64,000 bases of DNA from Nonomuraea sediminis (GTDB taxonomy: Bacteria > Actinomycetota > Actinomycetes > Streptosporangiales > Streptosporangiaceae). Numbering within the stretch: position 1 is the stretch's first letter; every line of letters starts with the position of its first letter. Shown in pieces: positions 1 through 8,604 of this stretch. Position numbers and translations under genes: made by a program. The notes under the pieces are model-generated. The model saw only the letters and a list, made by a program, of their open reading frames with translations, did not search any database and had not been told where the DNA came from. The stretch covers positions 744,001 to 808,000 of the forward strand of contig NZ_JAHDTI010000001.1 in NCBI RefSeq assembly GCF_018531495.1, read 5' to 3'.

Positions 1-348
1 CTGGGCATCAAGGACGACTCCCGCGTACTCGCCGTCGGCATGCCCGCCGGGCTCGACGTCGGCCTCGTCGACGAGCGTCCCGACGGCCTGCCGTACGACG
101 TCATCCTGATCTTCTGCCCCGACGAGGCGACGCTGCGCGCGGAGTTCCCCTCGGCGGCCGGGCGGCTGGTCAAGAACGGCGGGCTGTGGGTGTGCTGGCC
201 CAAACGCTCCAGCGGCGTGCCCACCGACCTGTCGGAGAACCCCATCCGCGACTACGGGCTGTCCATGGGCCTGGTCGACAACAAGGTCGCCGCCGTGGAC
301 CAGACCTGGTCGGCGCTGCGTTTCGTTTATCGCGTTGCGGACCGCTGA
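1..348 (+). CDS. DUF3052 family protein, 5'-truncated by the window edge
   Basis: The frame is open from base 1 and ends at a TGA at 346-348, giving the last 115 residues. An internal Met lies at 40, but the upstream codons (L-G-I-K-D-D-S-R) read as the usual conserved start of this family, so the true start is outside the window. The segments GGLWVCWPKRSSGVPTDL and GLSMGLVDNKVAAVDQTWS are typical of DUF3052, a short cytoplasmic actinobacterial protein of unknown function. A 60-bp gap separates it from the downstream exporter genes. No catalytic motif is evident. Confidence 0.75.
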   Translation: MGIKDDSRVLAVGMPAGLDVGLVDERPDGLPYDVILIFCPDEATLRAEFPSAAGRLVKNGGLWVCWPKRSSGVPTDLSENPIRDYGLSMGLVDNKVAAVDQTWSALRFVYRVADR

Positions 349-408
349 CGACCCGGCGGATAATTCCACCTCCCCATCGATCGGCCCGCGCGAAAGCGTC
401 GTGCCGTC

Positions 409-1206
409 ATGCCCTGGAGGTGCGCCCTCATCCCGTTGTACGTCCGGCTCGTCCGGTACGGCTTCCGCAAACACGCCACCTACGTCTGGGCGGCGCTGGC
501 AGGCGCGTTCACCAACAGCGTCTTCGGCATCCTGCGCGCCTACATCCTCATCGCCCTCTGGCAGGCCAGGCCGGGCCTGGCCGGCTACGACGTCACCGAC
601 GCCGTCACCTTCTGCTTCCTCACGCAGGCCTTCATCGGGCCGATGCAGCTGTTCGGCGGCGGCCTGACCCTTCCTGAGCGCATCCGCAGCGGCGACATCG
701 CGCTCGACCTCGTCCGTCCAGCCTCGCTGCAACTGTGGTCGCTGGCCGAGGACCTGGGCAGGGCGGGCTACCTGTTCCTGGTGCGCGGCATCCCGCCGAC
801 GCTGCTCGGCGCGGTCGTGTTCGGCATCACGCTGCCGCGCGAGCCGGTCGCGTTCCTGGCCGGCTTCACGCTGGGCGTGCTGGTCAGCTTCGGCTGGCGC
901 TACCTGGTGGCGCTGTCGGTCTGCTGGCTCGTCGACGACCGCGCGGTGTCCACGCTGTCGCTGGTGCTGACCACGTTCATGTCCGGGATGATGATCCCTC
1001 TGGCGATCTTCCCCGGCTGGGTGGGCGAGACGGCCAGGGCGCTGCCGTGGGCGGCCATGGTCCAAGCGCCATCCGACCTGTATCTCGGCAAGGCTCCCGC
1101 CGGGCAGACCCTGGCCTTCCAGCTGTTCTGGGCCGTCGCGCTGCTCGCCCTGGGCGCGCTCGGCACCCGCGCGATCCGCCACAAGGTGGTGATCCAGGGT
1201 GGTTAG
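409..1206 (+). CDS. ABC-2 family exporter permease, subunit 1
   Basis: A 265-residue integral membrane protein with about six hydrophobic segments and no signal peptide. It carries the ERIRSGDIALDLVRPASLQLW pattern (residues ~88-108) seen in ABC-2/DUF990-type permeases, which come as two dissimilar permeases plus an ATPase. It overlaps the second permease by 8 nt, and the ATPase follows, so the three form one operon. The start is uncertain: the GGAGG at 416-420 lies inside the ORF as drawn, so initiation just after it at a rare codon is possible; the ATG at 409 is the only standard nearby start. The substrate is unknown; relatives export drugs or viologens. Confidence 0.8.
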   Translation: MPWRCALIPLYVRLVRYGFRKHATYVWAALAGAFTNSVFGILRAYILIALWQARPGLAGYDVTDAVTFCFLTQAFIGPMQLFGGGLTLPERIRSGDIALDLVRPASLQLWSLAEDLGRAGYLFLVRGIPPTLLGAVVFGITLPREPVAFLAGFTLGVLVSFGWRYLVALSVCWLVDDRAVSTLSLVLTTFMSGMMIPLAIFPGWVGETARALPWAAMVQAPSDLYLGKAPAGQTLAFQLFWAVALLALGALGTRAIRHKVVIQGG

Positions 1207-1987
1207 AAGCTATGTCCTGCTGGCCTGGACCTGGACCCGCGCGGCCTCTGGGTATCCCGTGTCGTTCGTCATGCTGCTGGTGACCGGCTTCGTCATCGCC
1301 GGCCTGGACCTCGGCGTCATCCTGGTGATCTTCGCCAACACCACGACGCTGGCCGGCTTCTCCCGCGAGGAGGTCCTGTTCCTGTACGGCACGGCGATGG
1401 TCGCCTTCACCGTGGCCGACACGTTCTTCGGCAACCTGGACCGGATCAGCATCCATATCAAGGCGGGCACGCTCGACACGATGCTGATCAGGCCCGTCAG
1501 CGCGTGGATCCAGGCGGCCACCGACCGGTTCATGCCCACCCGGGCGAGCCGCGTCCTGCAGGCGCTGCTCGTCCTGGGATATGCCATGTCCGCGCTGCGC
1601 CTGGAGGCCGGGCGGCTGTGGATGATCCCGGTGATGATCGGGTGCGGGATCGTCATCTACGCCTCGCTGTGGACGATGGCAGGGGCGGTGCAGTTCGTGC
1701 TGACCGACGCGCCCGAGGTGGTCAACGCCTTCACCTACGGCAGCGGGGAGATGTCGCAGTACCCGTTCAGCGTCTACGGGCGCGACCTGGTGCGCGGCGT
1801 GACCTACGTGCTGCCGCTCGCCTTCATCAACTGGCAGCCGGCGCTGTACGTGCTGGGGCGCGAGGACCCGTTCGGCACGCCGTACTTCATGCGGTTCCTC
1901 GGGCCCGTCGCCGCCCTGCTGCTGGCCGTGCCGGCCGGGGCGGCCTGGCGGTGGGGCATCCGCAAGTACCGATCGACGGGGAGTTAG
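1199..1987 (+). CDS. ABC-2 family exporter permease, subunit 2 (DUF990-like)
   Basis: A 262-residue membrane protein starting at a GTG inside the end of the preceding permease (8-nt overlap, translational coupling). It has about six membrane segments and the loop KAGTLDTMLIRPVSAWIQA (residues ~87-105), equivalent to the SGDIALDLVRPAS loop of its partner; this loop probably contacts the ATPase. The stop lies 2 nt before the ATPase start. Together the three genes encode a heterodimeric-permease ABC exporter. The substrate cannot be inferred. Confidence 0.82.
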   Translation: MVRSYVLLAWTWTRAASGYPVSFVMLLVTGFVIAGLDLGVILVIFANTTTLAGFSREEVLFLYGTAMVAFTVADTFFGNLDRISIHIKAGTLDTMLIRPVSAWIQAATDRFMPTRASRVLQALLVLGYAMSALRLEAGRLWMIPVMIGCGIVIYASLWTMAGAVQFVLTDAPEVVNAFTYGSGEMSQYPFSVYGRDLVRGVTYVLPLAFINWQPALYVLGREDPFGTPYFMRFLGPVAALLLAVPAGAAWRWGIRKYRSTGS

Positions 1988-1989
1988 GG

Positions 1990-2727
1990 ATGATCGAACT
2001 CGAAAAGGTGGGACGCTCCTTCAAGGTCAAGGGCGAGCTGGTGCACGCCGTACGAGATCTGAGTTTCAGCGTGGACGCCGGGGAGTTCGTCGGCTACCTC
2101 GGGCCGAACGGCGCGGGCAAGTCGACCACGATCAAGATGCTGTGCGGCATCCTCACGCCCTCCTCCGGGCGGGTGCGGGTGGCCGGGCTGGATCCCTCGC
2201 GCAAGCGGACCGTGCTGGCCCGGCGCATCGGCGTGGTTTTCGGGCAGCGCACCACGCTGTGGTGGGATCTGCCGCTCAAGGACAGCTTCGAACTGATCCG
2301 GCTCCTTTACAAAGTAGATCGCAAGGTGTTCCGCGACCGGCTCGACGAGCTGACGCAGACGCTGGACCTGGGCGGGTTCATGGCGCGGCCGGTGCGCCAG
2401 CTCAGCCTGGGCCAGCGCATGCGCGGCGACCTGGCCGCCGCGCTGCTGCACGAGCCCGCCATCCTGGTGCTCGACGAGCCCACGATCGGGCTCGACGTGG
2501 TCAGCAAGGCCGCCATCCGCGAGTTCCTGCAGCGGCTCAACGCCGAGAACGGCACCACCGTGCTGCTCACCACGCACGACCTGGGCGACATCGAGCGGCT
2601 GTGCCGCCGGGTCATGCTGATCGACCAGGGCCGCCTGGCCTTCGACGGCACGCTGGAGGACCTGATGGCGGGCGAGACCTCACTGGAGGAGGTCATCACC
2701 CGCCTCTACACCGCCGGCGCTCAGTAG
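1990..2727 (+). CDS. ABC exporter ATP-binding subunit
   Basis: A 245-residue nucleotide-binding protein. Walker A is GPNGAGKST (residues 38-46), the signature is LSLGQ (138-142), Walker B is ILVLDEP (158-164), and the switch histidine is in TTHDLGD. The segment FGQRTTLWWDLPLKDSFELI is characteristic of ATPases paired with DUF990 permeases. The ATG at 1990 follows the permease stop by two bases; longer upstream extensions of the frame read through permease sequence and are not coding. The 3' end overlaps the convergent membrane-protein gene by 7 nt. Confidence 0.9.
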   Translation: MIELEKVGRSFKVKGELVHAVRDLSFSVDAGEFVGYLGPNGAGKSTTIKMLCGILTPSSGRVRVAGLDPSRKRTVLARRIGVVFGQRTTLWWDLPLKDSFELIRLLYKVDRKVFRDRLDELTQTLDLGGFMARPVRQLSLGQRMRGDLAAALLHEPAILVLDEPTIGLDVVSKAAIREFLQRLNAENGTTVLLTTHDLGDIERLCRRVMLIDQGRLAFDGTLEDLMAGETSLEEVITRLYTAGAQ

Positions 2728-3203
2728 TAGCTGCCCTCGGGGGTCGCCTCGTACTCCTCGTCCACGTCGTAACGGCTGCGCGCCCAGCGGGACGGGATCA
2801 GCACGGGGATGAACATGGCGACCCCGAGCAGCGCGAACACGCCCGTGGTCAGCAGTGTCTTGTCGCCGAACCCGGCGTCCCTGATGATCGCGTTGACCGA
2901 GGGCTGGTCGGGGATGAAGGACAGGGCCCTGTTCATGTCCAGGGCGTACACGACGGTCCAGGCGAGCAGGACCAGGGACGGGACGAACGTGGCCAGCGGC
3001 GAGACGCGCCCCGCCACCACGAGTCCGACGATCAGGCCGACGGCCGCCATCGCGCCGAGGGCTATCCAGAGCTTCTGACCCCCGGCCGGGCTGGCGGCGG
3101 CGCTACCCAGGGCCTGCTGAACGGCCCATCCGCCGCCTCCGAGCAGGGCCGCGGTAGCGACCAGACCGATGATTAATCCAGCAAAGTGCCGCAACGTCAT
3201 CAC
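2721..3203 (-). CDS. Small four-helix membrane protein, function unknown
   Basis: A 160-residue protein with four predicted hydrophobic helices (residues about 5-28, 45-63, 68-88, 120-140) and an acidic, tyrosine-rich tail (YDVDEEYEATPEGSYY). No catalytic residues are recognisable and no family was identified with confidence. It starts with adjacent GTG (3203) and ATG (3200) codons; a GAAGG lies directly upstream, too close to decide between them. It converges on the exporter ATPase and is otherwise monocistronic. Confidence 0.65.
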   Translation of the reverse strand: MMTLRHFAGLIIGLVATAALLGGGGWAVQQALGSAAASPAGGQKLWIALGAMAAVGLIVGLVVAGRVSPLATFVPSLVLLAWTVVYALDMNRALSFIPDQPSVNAIIRDAGFGDKTLLTTGVFALLGVAMFIPVLIPSRWARSRYDVDEEYEATPEGSYY

Positions 3204-3311
3204 CTTCTATGTCAACGAGGTCGGCACGACCCTAGCGACAAATGGCACAAATCGACCAGGCATTGAGCAGCTTGGGCGTCGAAGTCCACCCCACCCCTGC
3301 CCCGTGAGACG

Positions 3312-3929
3312 ATGGCCCACACACCCATGCGCGCACGACTACCCTTCCGGCTCACGCGTTCGGCCGCCTTCGCCGCCGTCTGCGTGGGTCTCGGCGCGCT
3401 CGCCCACGTGGTCGGCGGCGGTTCGAGCCCCGGTCCCGCGGCCGTCGTGGTGGCGCTTCTCGCGGCATTCGCGCTGGCCCTGGCCGTGTCCGGGCGCGAG
3501 CGGTCGACCGCGGCGATCAACGTGGCGCTGGTGGGGGCACAGGTCGTGCTCCACGAGCTCTTCGCGATCACGGGCTCGCTCGAGGCGTCTTCCGGACTCG
3601 ACGGGCTCAGGGGGGCTCTGCTCGGGCGGTTCTCGCCCGGAGGGATCTCCCAGGTCGCCGACGGGCACGCGCAGGGGCTGAGCGTCGGGCTGGGGATGTG
3701 GGTGGCGCACCTGCTGGCCACGCTGGTCACCGGCTGGTGGCTGGCGCGCGGCGAGGCCGCGCTCTGGTCGCTGCTGCGCCGCCTCGGCCGCCGGCTCACG
3801 CTGCTGCGGCCGCTGCCCAGGATCCAGCCGGTACGGCGGGCCGTGCCGTACTTCTACCTGCTCGCGGTGCCGATGCGGGCGCCAGTCGAGCACTCCGTCA
3901 GCAGGCGTGGTCCTCCGCTCCCCGCCTGA
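3312..3929 (+). CDS. Hydrophobic membrane protein upstream of the ycnI-like gene
   Basis: A 205-residue protein with four likely membrane helices (residues about 15-35, 40-60, 70-88 and 130-150), a basic patch after the last helix (RRLGRRLTLLR) and a soluble tail. Similar proteins are often found beside YcnI/CopC-type copper genes in actinobacteria, and the next gene, 46 nt downstream, is YcnI-like; a role in metal handling is inferred only from that neighbour. There are no His/Met-rich metal sites in the sequence itself. The Shine-Dalgarno is weak, so the ATG at 3312 is tentative. Confidence 0.6.
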   Translation: MAHTPMRARLPFRLTRSAAFAAVCVGLGALAHVVGGGSSPGPAAVVVALLAAFALALAVSGRERSTAAINVALVGAQVVLHELFAITGSLEASSGLDGLRGALLGRFSPGGISQVADGHAQGLSVGLGMWVAHLLATLVTGWWLARGEAALWSLLRRLGRRLTLLRPLPRIQPVRRAVPYFYLLAVPMRAPVEHSVSRRGPPLPA

Positions 3930-3975
3930 TCCTCTGACGCCCCTTTTCTTTCGTTTCTTCGAGTGGAGTTCCACC

Positions 3976-4689
3976 ATGTCCATGCTTCGCCGTGGCGCGA
4001 CCGTGCTGGCCGCCGCCACCGCCGTCACCTTCGGGCTCGCCGTACCGGCGCTCGCGCACGTCACGATCAATCCGGGCACCGCCGAGCAGGGCGGGTTCAC
4101 CAAGGTCGCCTTCCGGGTGCCGAACGAGCGGGACGACGCCTCCACCGTCAAGGTGGAGGTCGCCTTCCCGACGGATCACCCGCTGCTGTTCGTCTCGGTC
4201 AAGCCCGTGCCCGGGTGGACCGTCAAGGTCGTCGACGGCAAGCTCCCGCAGCCGGTCAAGACCGACGAGGGCACGGTCAACGACGCCGTCACCAAGGTCG
4301 TCTGGTCGGGCGGGAAGATCAACGCCGGCGAGTTCCAGGAGTTCGAGGTGTCGATGGGCCAGATGCCCAAGGACACCTCCGAGCTGACGTTCCCCACGAC
4401 CCAGACGTACTCCGGCGGTGAGGTCGTCAAGTGGGCCGACCCGCCCAAGGCAGACGGCTCCGAGGCCGAGCACCCGATCCCGACCCTCAAGCTCGTCGCC
4501 TCCACCGGCGACGACGACCACCACGCGGCGGCGCCGTCCACCGCGGCGGCCGCTCCCACGGTGAAGCAGGTGGCGACCGCATCCTCCACCTCGGACGGCA
4601 CGGCCCGCGTCCTGGGCGGCGCGGGCGTCGTCGTGGGCGCGATCGGTGTCATCGTCGCCCTGCTGGCCCTGCGCCGCCGCCCCTCCTGA
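3976..4689 (+). CDS. YcnI-like (DUF1775) copper-associated cell-surface protein
   Basis: A 237-residue exported protein. The signal peptide (residues 1-24) ends at VPALAHVTINP, which places the family's metal-ligand histidine at the mature N-terminus, as in YcnI proteins that bind Cu(II). The DUF1775 domain occupies residues ~25-160 and includes the family tryptophans (PGWTVKV, VWSGG). A disordered Ala/Thr linker with DDDHH, then a membrane helix (~212-232) followed by RRR, anchor it to the cell surface. The start at 3976 gives a proper signal peptide. A strong hairpin follows the stop. The role is probably copper trafficking or tolerance. Confidence 0.88.
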   Translation: MSMLRRGATVLAAATAVTFGLAVPALAHVTINPGTAEQGGFTKVAFRVPNERDDASTVKVEVAFPTDHPLLFVSVKPVPGWTVKVVDGKLPQPVKTDEGTVNDAVTKVVWSGGKINAGEFQEFEVSMGQMPKDTSELTFPTTQTYSGGEVVKWADPPKADGSEAEHPIPTLKLVASTGDDDHHAAAPSTAAAAPTVKQVATASSTSDGTARVLGGAGVVVGAIGVIVALLALRRRPS

Positions 4690-4696
4690 CGCCCGC

Positions 4697-4724
4697 GGGG
4701 GTGGGCCGCACCTGGCCCGCCCCC
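4697..4724. terminator. Bidirectional hairpin terminator between convergent genes
   Basis: GGGGGTGGGCC (4697-4707) pairs with GGCCCGCCCCC (4714-4724) over 11 positions with a single G-U pair, around a 6-nt loop. It lies in the 40-bp space between the ycnI-like stop (4689) and the stop of the convergent ABC permease (4730). There is no T-run, as usual for actinomycete hairpin terminators. Confidence 0.65.
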
Positions 4725-4729
4725 CTGCG

Positions 4730-5683
4730 TCAGCTCGTGATGTCCTTGCCGGAGAAGCGGGCCCAGGCGATCGAGAAGAACAGCACGATGTAGGAGCCGA
4801 ACGCCAGCAGCCCCTGCGCGAGGTCGCCCACGGAGATCGGGCTGCGCAGCACCGCGTCGAAGCGGGTGAACCAGGTCGGCAGCAGGTACGGCGTGAGCCC
4901 GTCGAGCTGCGGGATCGCCCGCAGCACCTGGCAGACGATGACCAGGACCATGGTGGCCGCGATCGCCCCGATGGACACCTCGGTGAACGTCGACAGCGCC
5001 AGCGCGACCGCGGCCAGCGCCGCCATGCCCGCGCCCACGTAGCCGATGGTGATCAGGATCCGCAGCAGCCCGTCGGCGACCGAGATCGTCGTGCCTGACA
5101 GCAGCGTCACCTCCCCCACCGGGAACAGCACCAGCCCGGTCAGCAGCGCCGACAGCGCCACGACGGCGGTCACCGCGTAGGCGAACACGACCGCGTTCAG
5201 GTACTTCACCACCAGCAGCCGCGTACGGCCGGCCGGCGCGGCCAGCAGGTACCGCAGCGTGCCGCCGCCCGCCTCTCCCGCGATCGAGTCGCCGGCCACC
5301 ACGCTGACCGCGACCGGCATCAGCAACAGCACCAGGAACGAGAACGACAGGAACGTCAGCATCAGCCCGTTGCCCGCCACGGCGCCGATCAGCCCGCCCA
5401 TCCGGTCGTCACTGCCGGCGGCGAGGCGCAGGCCGACGCCGAACAGGATCGGCACGCAGGCGAGCACGGCCAGGATGCCCAGGTTGCGCGGCCGGCGGAA
5501 CGTCAGCCCCAGCTCGGAGCCGAGCAGCCGCCAGAACGCCCACGGCGTGCGCGCGGGCGGCAGCGGCGCGACGGCCCCCTCCTGCGGGTGCCGCTCGGCG
5601 GTGCGCAGCGTCTCGACCACGGGCACCAGGCCAGGCGTGCGCCGGGTGTCCACGTCGGCGTGCGCCGTCTCAGCCGTCGACAT
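4730..5683 (-). CDS. ABC transporter permease of the LolA-associated operon
   Basis: A 317-residue ABC-2 type permease. A cytoplasmic N-terminal stretch of ~45 residues is followed by six hydrophobic segments, including the first at GILAVLACVPILFGVGLRLA, and a large loop. SIAGEAGGGTLRYLLAAPAGRTRLLVVKYL (residues ~133-162) contains the ABC-2 family pattern E-x-x-x-G-T-L-R-x-L-L. It is the third gene of a minus-strand operon: the LolA-like gene (7801), the ATPase (6644), then this gene, which starts 14 nt inside the end of the ATPase. The transported substrate is unknown. Confidence 0.85.
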   Translation of the reverse strand: MSTAETAHADVDTRRTPGLVPVVETLRTAERHPQEGAVAPLPPARTPWAFWRLLGSELGLTFRRPRNLGILAVLACVPILFGVGLRLAAGSDDRMGGLIGAVAGNGLMLTFLSFSFLVLLLMPVAVSVVAGDSIAGEAGGGTLRYLLAAPAGRTRLLVVKYLNAVVFAYAVTAVVALSALLTGLVLFPVGEVTLLSGTTISVADGLLRILITIGYVGAGMAALAAVALALSTFTEVSIGAIAATMVLVIVCQVLRAIPQLDGLTPYLLPTWFTRFDAVLRSPISVGDLAQGLLAFGSYIVLFFSIAWARFSGKDITS

Positions 5684-6644
5684 CGAAGCCCTCCCCCGTC
5701 AGTCCGACGAACACGTCCTCCAGGCTCGGCCGCACCACGGACAGCCCGCGCACGGCCACGCCCTCGCCCACCAGGGCGGCGTTGACCCGTTCCGGCGCCT
5801 GGGCGCCCAGCTCGGCGGTGACGTCGGCCGTCCCGGCGCGCACGTCCTCGAGCCCGAGCGAGCCGAGCACCCGGGCGGCGTCGGCCACGTCGGGCGTCTC
5901 GATCCTGATCCTGACCGTCTGCCCGCCGTTCAGCGAGGCGATCGTGCCCTGCGCGACGAGCTTGCCCGTGCGCATGATCGCCGCGTGCGTGCACATCTGC
6001 TCGACCTCGGCCAGCAGGTGCGAGGAGACGAACACGGTGGTGCCGTCGGCGGCGATCTCCTTGACCAGCGCGCGCACCTCGCGGGTGCCCTGCGGGTCGA
6101 GCCCGTTGGTCGGCTCGTCCAGGATGAGCAGCTCGCGCGGCCCGAGCAGGGCGGCCGCGATGGCCAGGCGCTGGCGCATGCCGAGCGAGTAGTTGCGGTA
6201 GCGCTTGCCCGCGGCGGCCGACAGGCCCACCCGCTCGAGCGCCTCGCCCGCGCGCCTGCGGGCGGTGCCGCCCGGCGCGGTGGGGTCGGCGGCGTCGTAG
6301 CGCAGCAGGTTGGCCTCGCCCGACAGGTACGGGTAGAAGGCCGGGCCCTCCACCAGGGCGCCCACCCGGGGCAGCGCCTCGGCCAGCGGCAGCCCGAGCA
6401 TCGCGTGCTCGCCCGAGGTGGGCGAGATGAGGCCGAGCAGCATGCGGATCGTGGTGGTCTTGCCCGAGCCGTTCGGCCCGAGGAAGCCGTAGACCGATCC
6501 GCGCGGCACGACCAGGTCGAGCGCGTCGACCGCGACCTGCCCGCCGTGGAAGCGCTTGGTCAGGCCGCTGGTGACGATCGCGGCATCGGCGGCGGGCGGG
6601 GCCGCCCCGAAGGGCGACCCCGCTTCCTGCGTGAGAACACTCAC
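5670..6644 (-). CDS. ABC transporter ATP-binding protein of the LolA-associated operon
   Basis: A 324-residue ATPase of the DrrA/CcmA type. Walker A is GPNGSGKTT (residues 56-64); the signature YSLGMRQRL, Walker B LLILDEPTNGLD and the switch region VSSHLLAEVEQ follow in order, then a ~90-residue C-terminal domain. The start is the GTG at 6644, which shares a GTGA overlap with the stop of the LolA-like gene; longer upstream frames run through that gene. Coupling at both ends indicates a single transcript with the lipoprotein-carrier-like gene and the permease. Confidence 0.9.
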   Translation of the reverse strand: MSVLTQEAGSPFGAAPPAADAAIVTSGLTKRFHGGQVAVDALDLVVPRGSVYGFLGPNGSGKTTTIRMLLGLISPTSGEHAMLGLPLAEALPRVGALVEGPAFYPYLSGEANLLRYDAADPTAPGGTARRRAGEALERVGLSAAAGKRYRNYSLGMRQRLAIAAALLGPRELLILDEPTNGLDPQGTREVRALVKEIAADGTTVFVSSHLLAEVEQMCTHAAIMRTGKLVAQGTIASLNGGQTVRIRIETPDVADAARVLGSLGLEDVRAGTADVTAELGAQAPERVNAALVGEGVAVRGLSVVRPSLEDVFVGLTGEGFDVDG

Positions 6645-7801
6645 TTGATCCCTGCCGCCTTCTCGATCTCCGCCGGCGTGACCGCGCCGACCAGCAGGCG
6701 GCCGTCGTCGGTCAGCAGGGCGGTGACGAGCTTGGTGGTGATCAGCTTGCCCGACCCCCACGATCCGCTCACCGGGGTGGCGGTCTTGAGCACGGTGTCG
6801 GCCATGGACCCGAAGTCGGGCGCCTTGCCGTCCCACTTGTCCTCGCCGCCCTTGTCGATGCCGCCCTGGTCCTGCTGCGGCTTGGCGGCCAGCTCGGCGG
6901 CCGACACCGGCAGCACCGCGACCGTGGTCCAGCCCTCGCCGACGGACTTGACGGCGCCGCGCGCCTTCTCCGCCTCGGCGTGCTCCTTGCCCAGGTCCTT
7001 GCCGGAGATCGTCTTGTCCTCCACCTTGGCGCCGGCGGGCGGGGTGAACCGGAAGTTCTCCTCCGCCGGGGCGCTGAAGGTCACCTGGGTGAAGCCGACC
7101 TGGAAGGCGGGCTCCGCCGACCCCTTGGCGTACACCTGGACCTGCAGCGGGACGTACGTCTCGCCGTCGAGGGCGATGCGCACCTCCTGCACCAACGAGC
7201 CCTCCTCCTTGGGAGCCAGGACGAGCTGGTAGGCCGGGCGGCCGGCGACCTCGGCGTTGTTGATCACGCGGATCGCGGTGTGCTGGTCGGCGTTGGCCAG
7301 CAGCCGCTCGGCCGCCTGCTGCGGCGTCAGGTCGGTCGGCCGCGGCGCCAGGTCCTCGGGCTTCTGCGTGCCGGCGTCGAACTTGAGCTTGGTGGCCGTC
7401 TTGGTGCTGCTGTCCCAGTACCAGGTCTGGTCACCGTTGACGATCAGGTTGGACTCGCTCATCTGGGTGGGGAAGGCCACCCTGAGCTTGTTCCGCGCGC
7501 CGTACCAGACCTTCACCTCGTGCGAGCCGGACAGCAGGTTCAGCGGCGAGCTGCCGCCCGACTCAGGCAGCGCCGGCAGGCCGAGCGACGCTGTCTGCTG
7601 GACGGTGCCCGACATGGGCGGCGGGCCGCCGGCCTTGTGGCTGGCCGCGACCGCGTCGGCCAGCAACTGCTGGGCCGAGCGCTCCGGCAGCTGCGGGTCG
7701 CCGCTCACCGCCGCGATGACCGGGCCGGCTCCGATCGCGCCGCCGATCACCGCCGCCACGGCGATCGGGACTCCCCACCTCACGAACGTGCCTCTACGCA
7801 T
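6641..7801 (-). CDS. LolA-like outer-membrane-lipoprotein-carrier domain protein
   Basis: A 386-residue exported protein. An uncleaved signal/anchor helix (residues ~10-32, VPIAVAAVIGGAIGAGPVIA) precedes a LolA/RseB-type domain (DUF2092-like) with its alternating strands, including KVWYGARNKLRVAFP and ESNLIVNGDQTWYWDSST. Such proteins in Gram-positive bacteria bind lipids or act as envelope sensors; they cannot serve a true outer membrane. It is the first gene of the operon with the ABC ATPase and permease and diverges from a two-component system 128 bp away, which suggests envelope-stress control. Confidence 0.82.
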   Translation of the reverse strand: MRRGTFVRWGVPIAVAAVIGGAIGAGPVIAAVSGDPQLPERSAQQLLADAVAASHKAGGPPPMSGTVQQTASLGLPALPESGGSSPLNLLSGSHEVKVWYGARNKLRVAFPTQMSESNLIVNGDQTWYWDSSTKTATKLKFDAGTQKPEDLAPRPTDLTPQQAAERLLANADQHTAIRVINNAEVAGRPAYQLVLAPKEEGSLVQEVRIALDGETYVPLQVQVYAKGSAEPAFQVGFTQVTFSAPAEENFRFTPPAGAKVEDKTISGKDLGKEHAEAEKARGAVKSVGEGWTTVAVLPVSAAELAAKPQQDQGGIDKGGEDKWDGKAPDFGSMADTVLKTATPVSGSWGSGKLITTKLVTALLTDDGRLLVGAVTPAEIEKAAGIK

Positions 7802-7858
7802 GTCACTCCTTAACCGTATGTCGATGACTCCAGAGTGCGTGGGGCATCCTTAGGCGAG

Positions 7859-7906
7859 CCTGAGACAGTCTGAGATGGCTCTCAGGCTTCTCAGCGTTGT
7901 CTCAGG
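7859..7906. promoter_or_regulatory. Cluster of TCTCAG/CTGAGA repeats, probable response-regulator site
   Basis: The sequence between the divergent LolA-like gene and the response regulator contains five CTGAGA/TCTCAG hexamers in 48 bp: two forward (CTGAGACAGTCTGAGATG), then three inverted copies ending in GTCTCAGG. Spacing is about 9-11 bp, close to one helical turn, as expected for OmpR-family regulators binding as tandem dimers. The position allows control of both divergent operons. Binding by the adjacent regulator is inferred. Confidence 0.55.
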
Positions 7907-7929
7907 CGGGGCAGTGGAGGATCGCAGGC

Positions 7930-8604
7930 ATGAGAGTACTTGTCGTCGAGGACGAGCGGCGGATGGCGGCCGCGCTGCAGCGCGGGCTGCAGGCCGAGGG
8001 CTTCGCCGTGGATCTCGCCCACGACGGCGAGCAGGGCCTGCACCAGGCCAGGCACGGCGAGTACGACGTGGTCGTGCTGGACATCATGCTGCCCAGGCTG
8101 TCCGGCTACAACGTGTGCAAGCAGCTGCGCGCGGAGGAGAACTGGGTGCCGATCCTGATGCTGTCGGCCAAGGACGGCGAGTACGACATGGCCGACGGGC
8201 TGGACCTGGGCGCCGACGACTACCTGACCAAGCCGTTCTCCTACGTGGTGCTGGTGGCCAGGCTGCGGGCGCTGCTGCGGCGCGACTCGGGGCGCCGGCC
8301 CGCGGTGCTGACGGCCGGGGACCTGACGCTCGACCCGGCGCGGCGCAAGGTCGAGCGCGCGGGCGGTCCCGTGGAACTGACTCCGCGGGAGTTCGCGCTG
8401 CTGGAGTTCCTCATGCGCAGGCGGGACGAGGTGGTGTCGAAGGCCGAGATCCTCGAGCACGTGTGGGACACCTTCGACACCGACCCGAACGTGGTCGAGG
8501 TGTACGTCGGCTACCTGCGCCGCAAGATCGACACCCCGTTCGGCAGGAACGCCCTGCAGACCGTGCGCGGCGCGGGTTACCGGCTGGCCGGCGACGGTGG
8601 CTGA
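7930..8604 (+). CDS. OmpR-family response regulator
   Basis: A 224-residue two-domain regulator. The receiver domain carries the acidic pocket E7/D8, phospho-acceptor D51 (VVVLDIMLPRLSG), S79 and K101 (LTKPF). The C-terminal winged helix (residues ~125-222) has the OmpR pattern LTPREFALLEFLMRRRDEVV and VYVGYLRRKID. The start is chosen at the ATG after GGAGG (7916-7920); the upstream in-frame ATG at 7897 falls within the repeat cluster. The next gene, its sensor kinase, overlaps by 8 nt. Target genes probably include the divergent LolA/ABC operon. Confidence 0.93.
   Translation: MRVLVVEDERRMAAALQRGLQAEGFAVDLAHDGEQGLHQARHGEYDVVVLDIMLPRLSGYNVCKQLRAEENWVPILMLSAKDGEYDMADGLDLGADDYLTKPFSYVVLVARLRALLRRDSGRRPAVLTAGDLTLDPARRKVERAGGPVELTPREFALLEFLMRRRDEVVSKAEILEHVWDTFDTDPNVVEVYVGYLRRKIDTPFGRNALQTVRGAGYRLAGDGG

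Noticed and set aside
1504..1989. N-terminal extension of the first ABC ATPase
   Set aside because: The extra 162 codons are the out-of-frame shadow of the permease; the ATG at 1990 starts at the family N-terminus.
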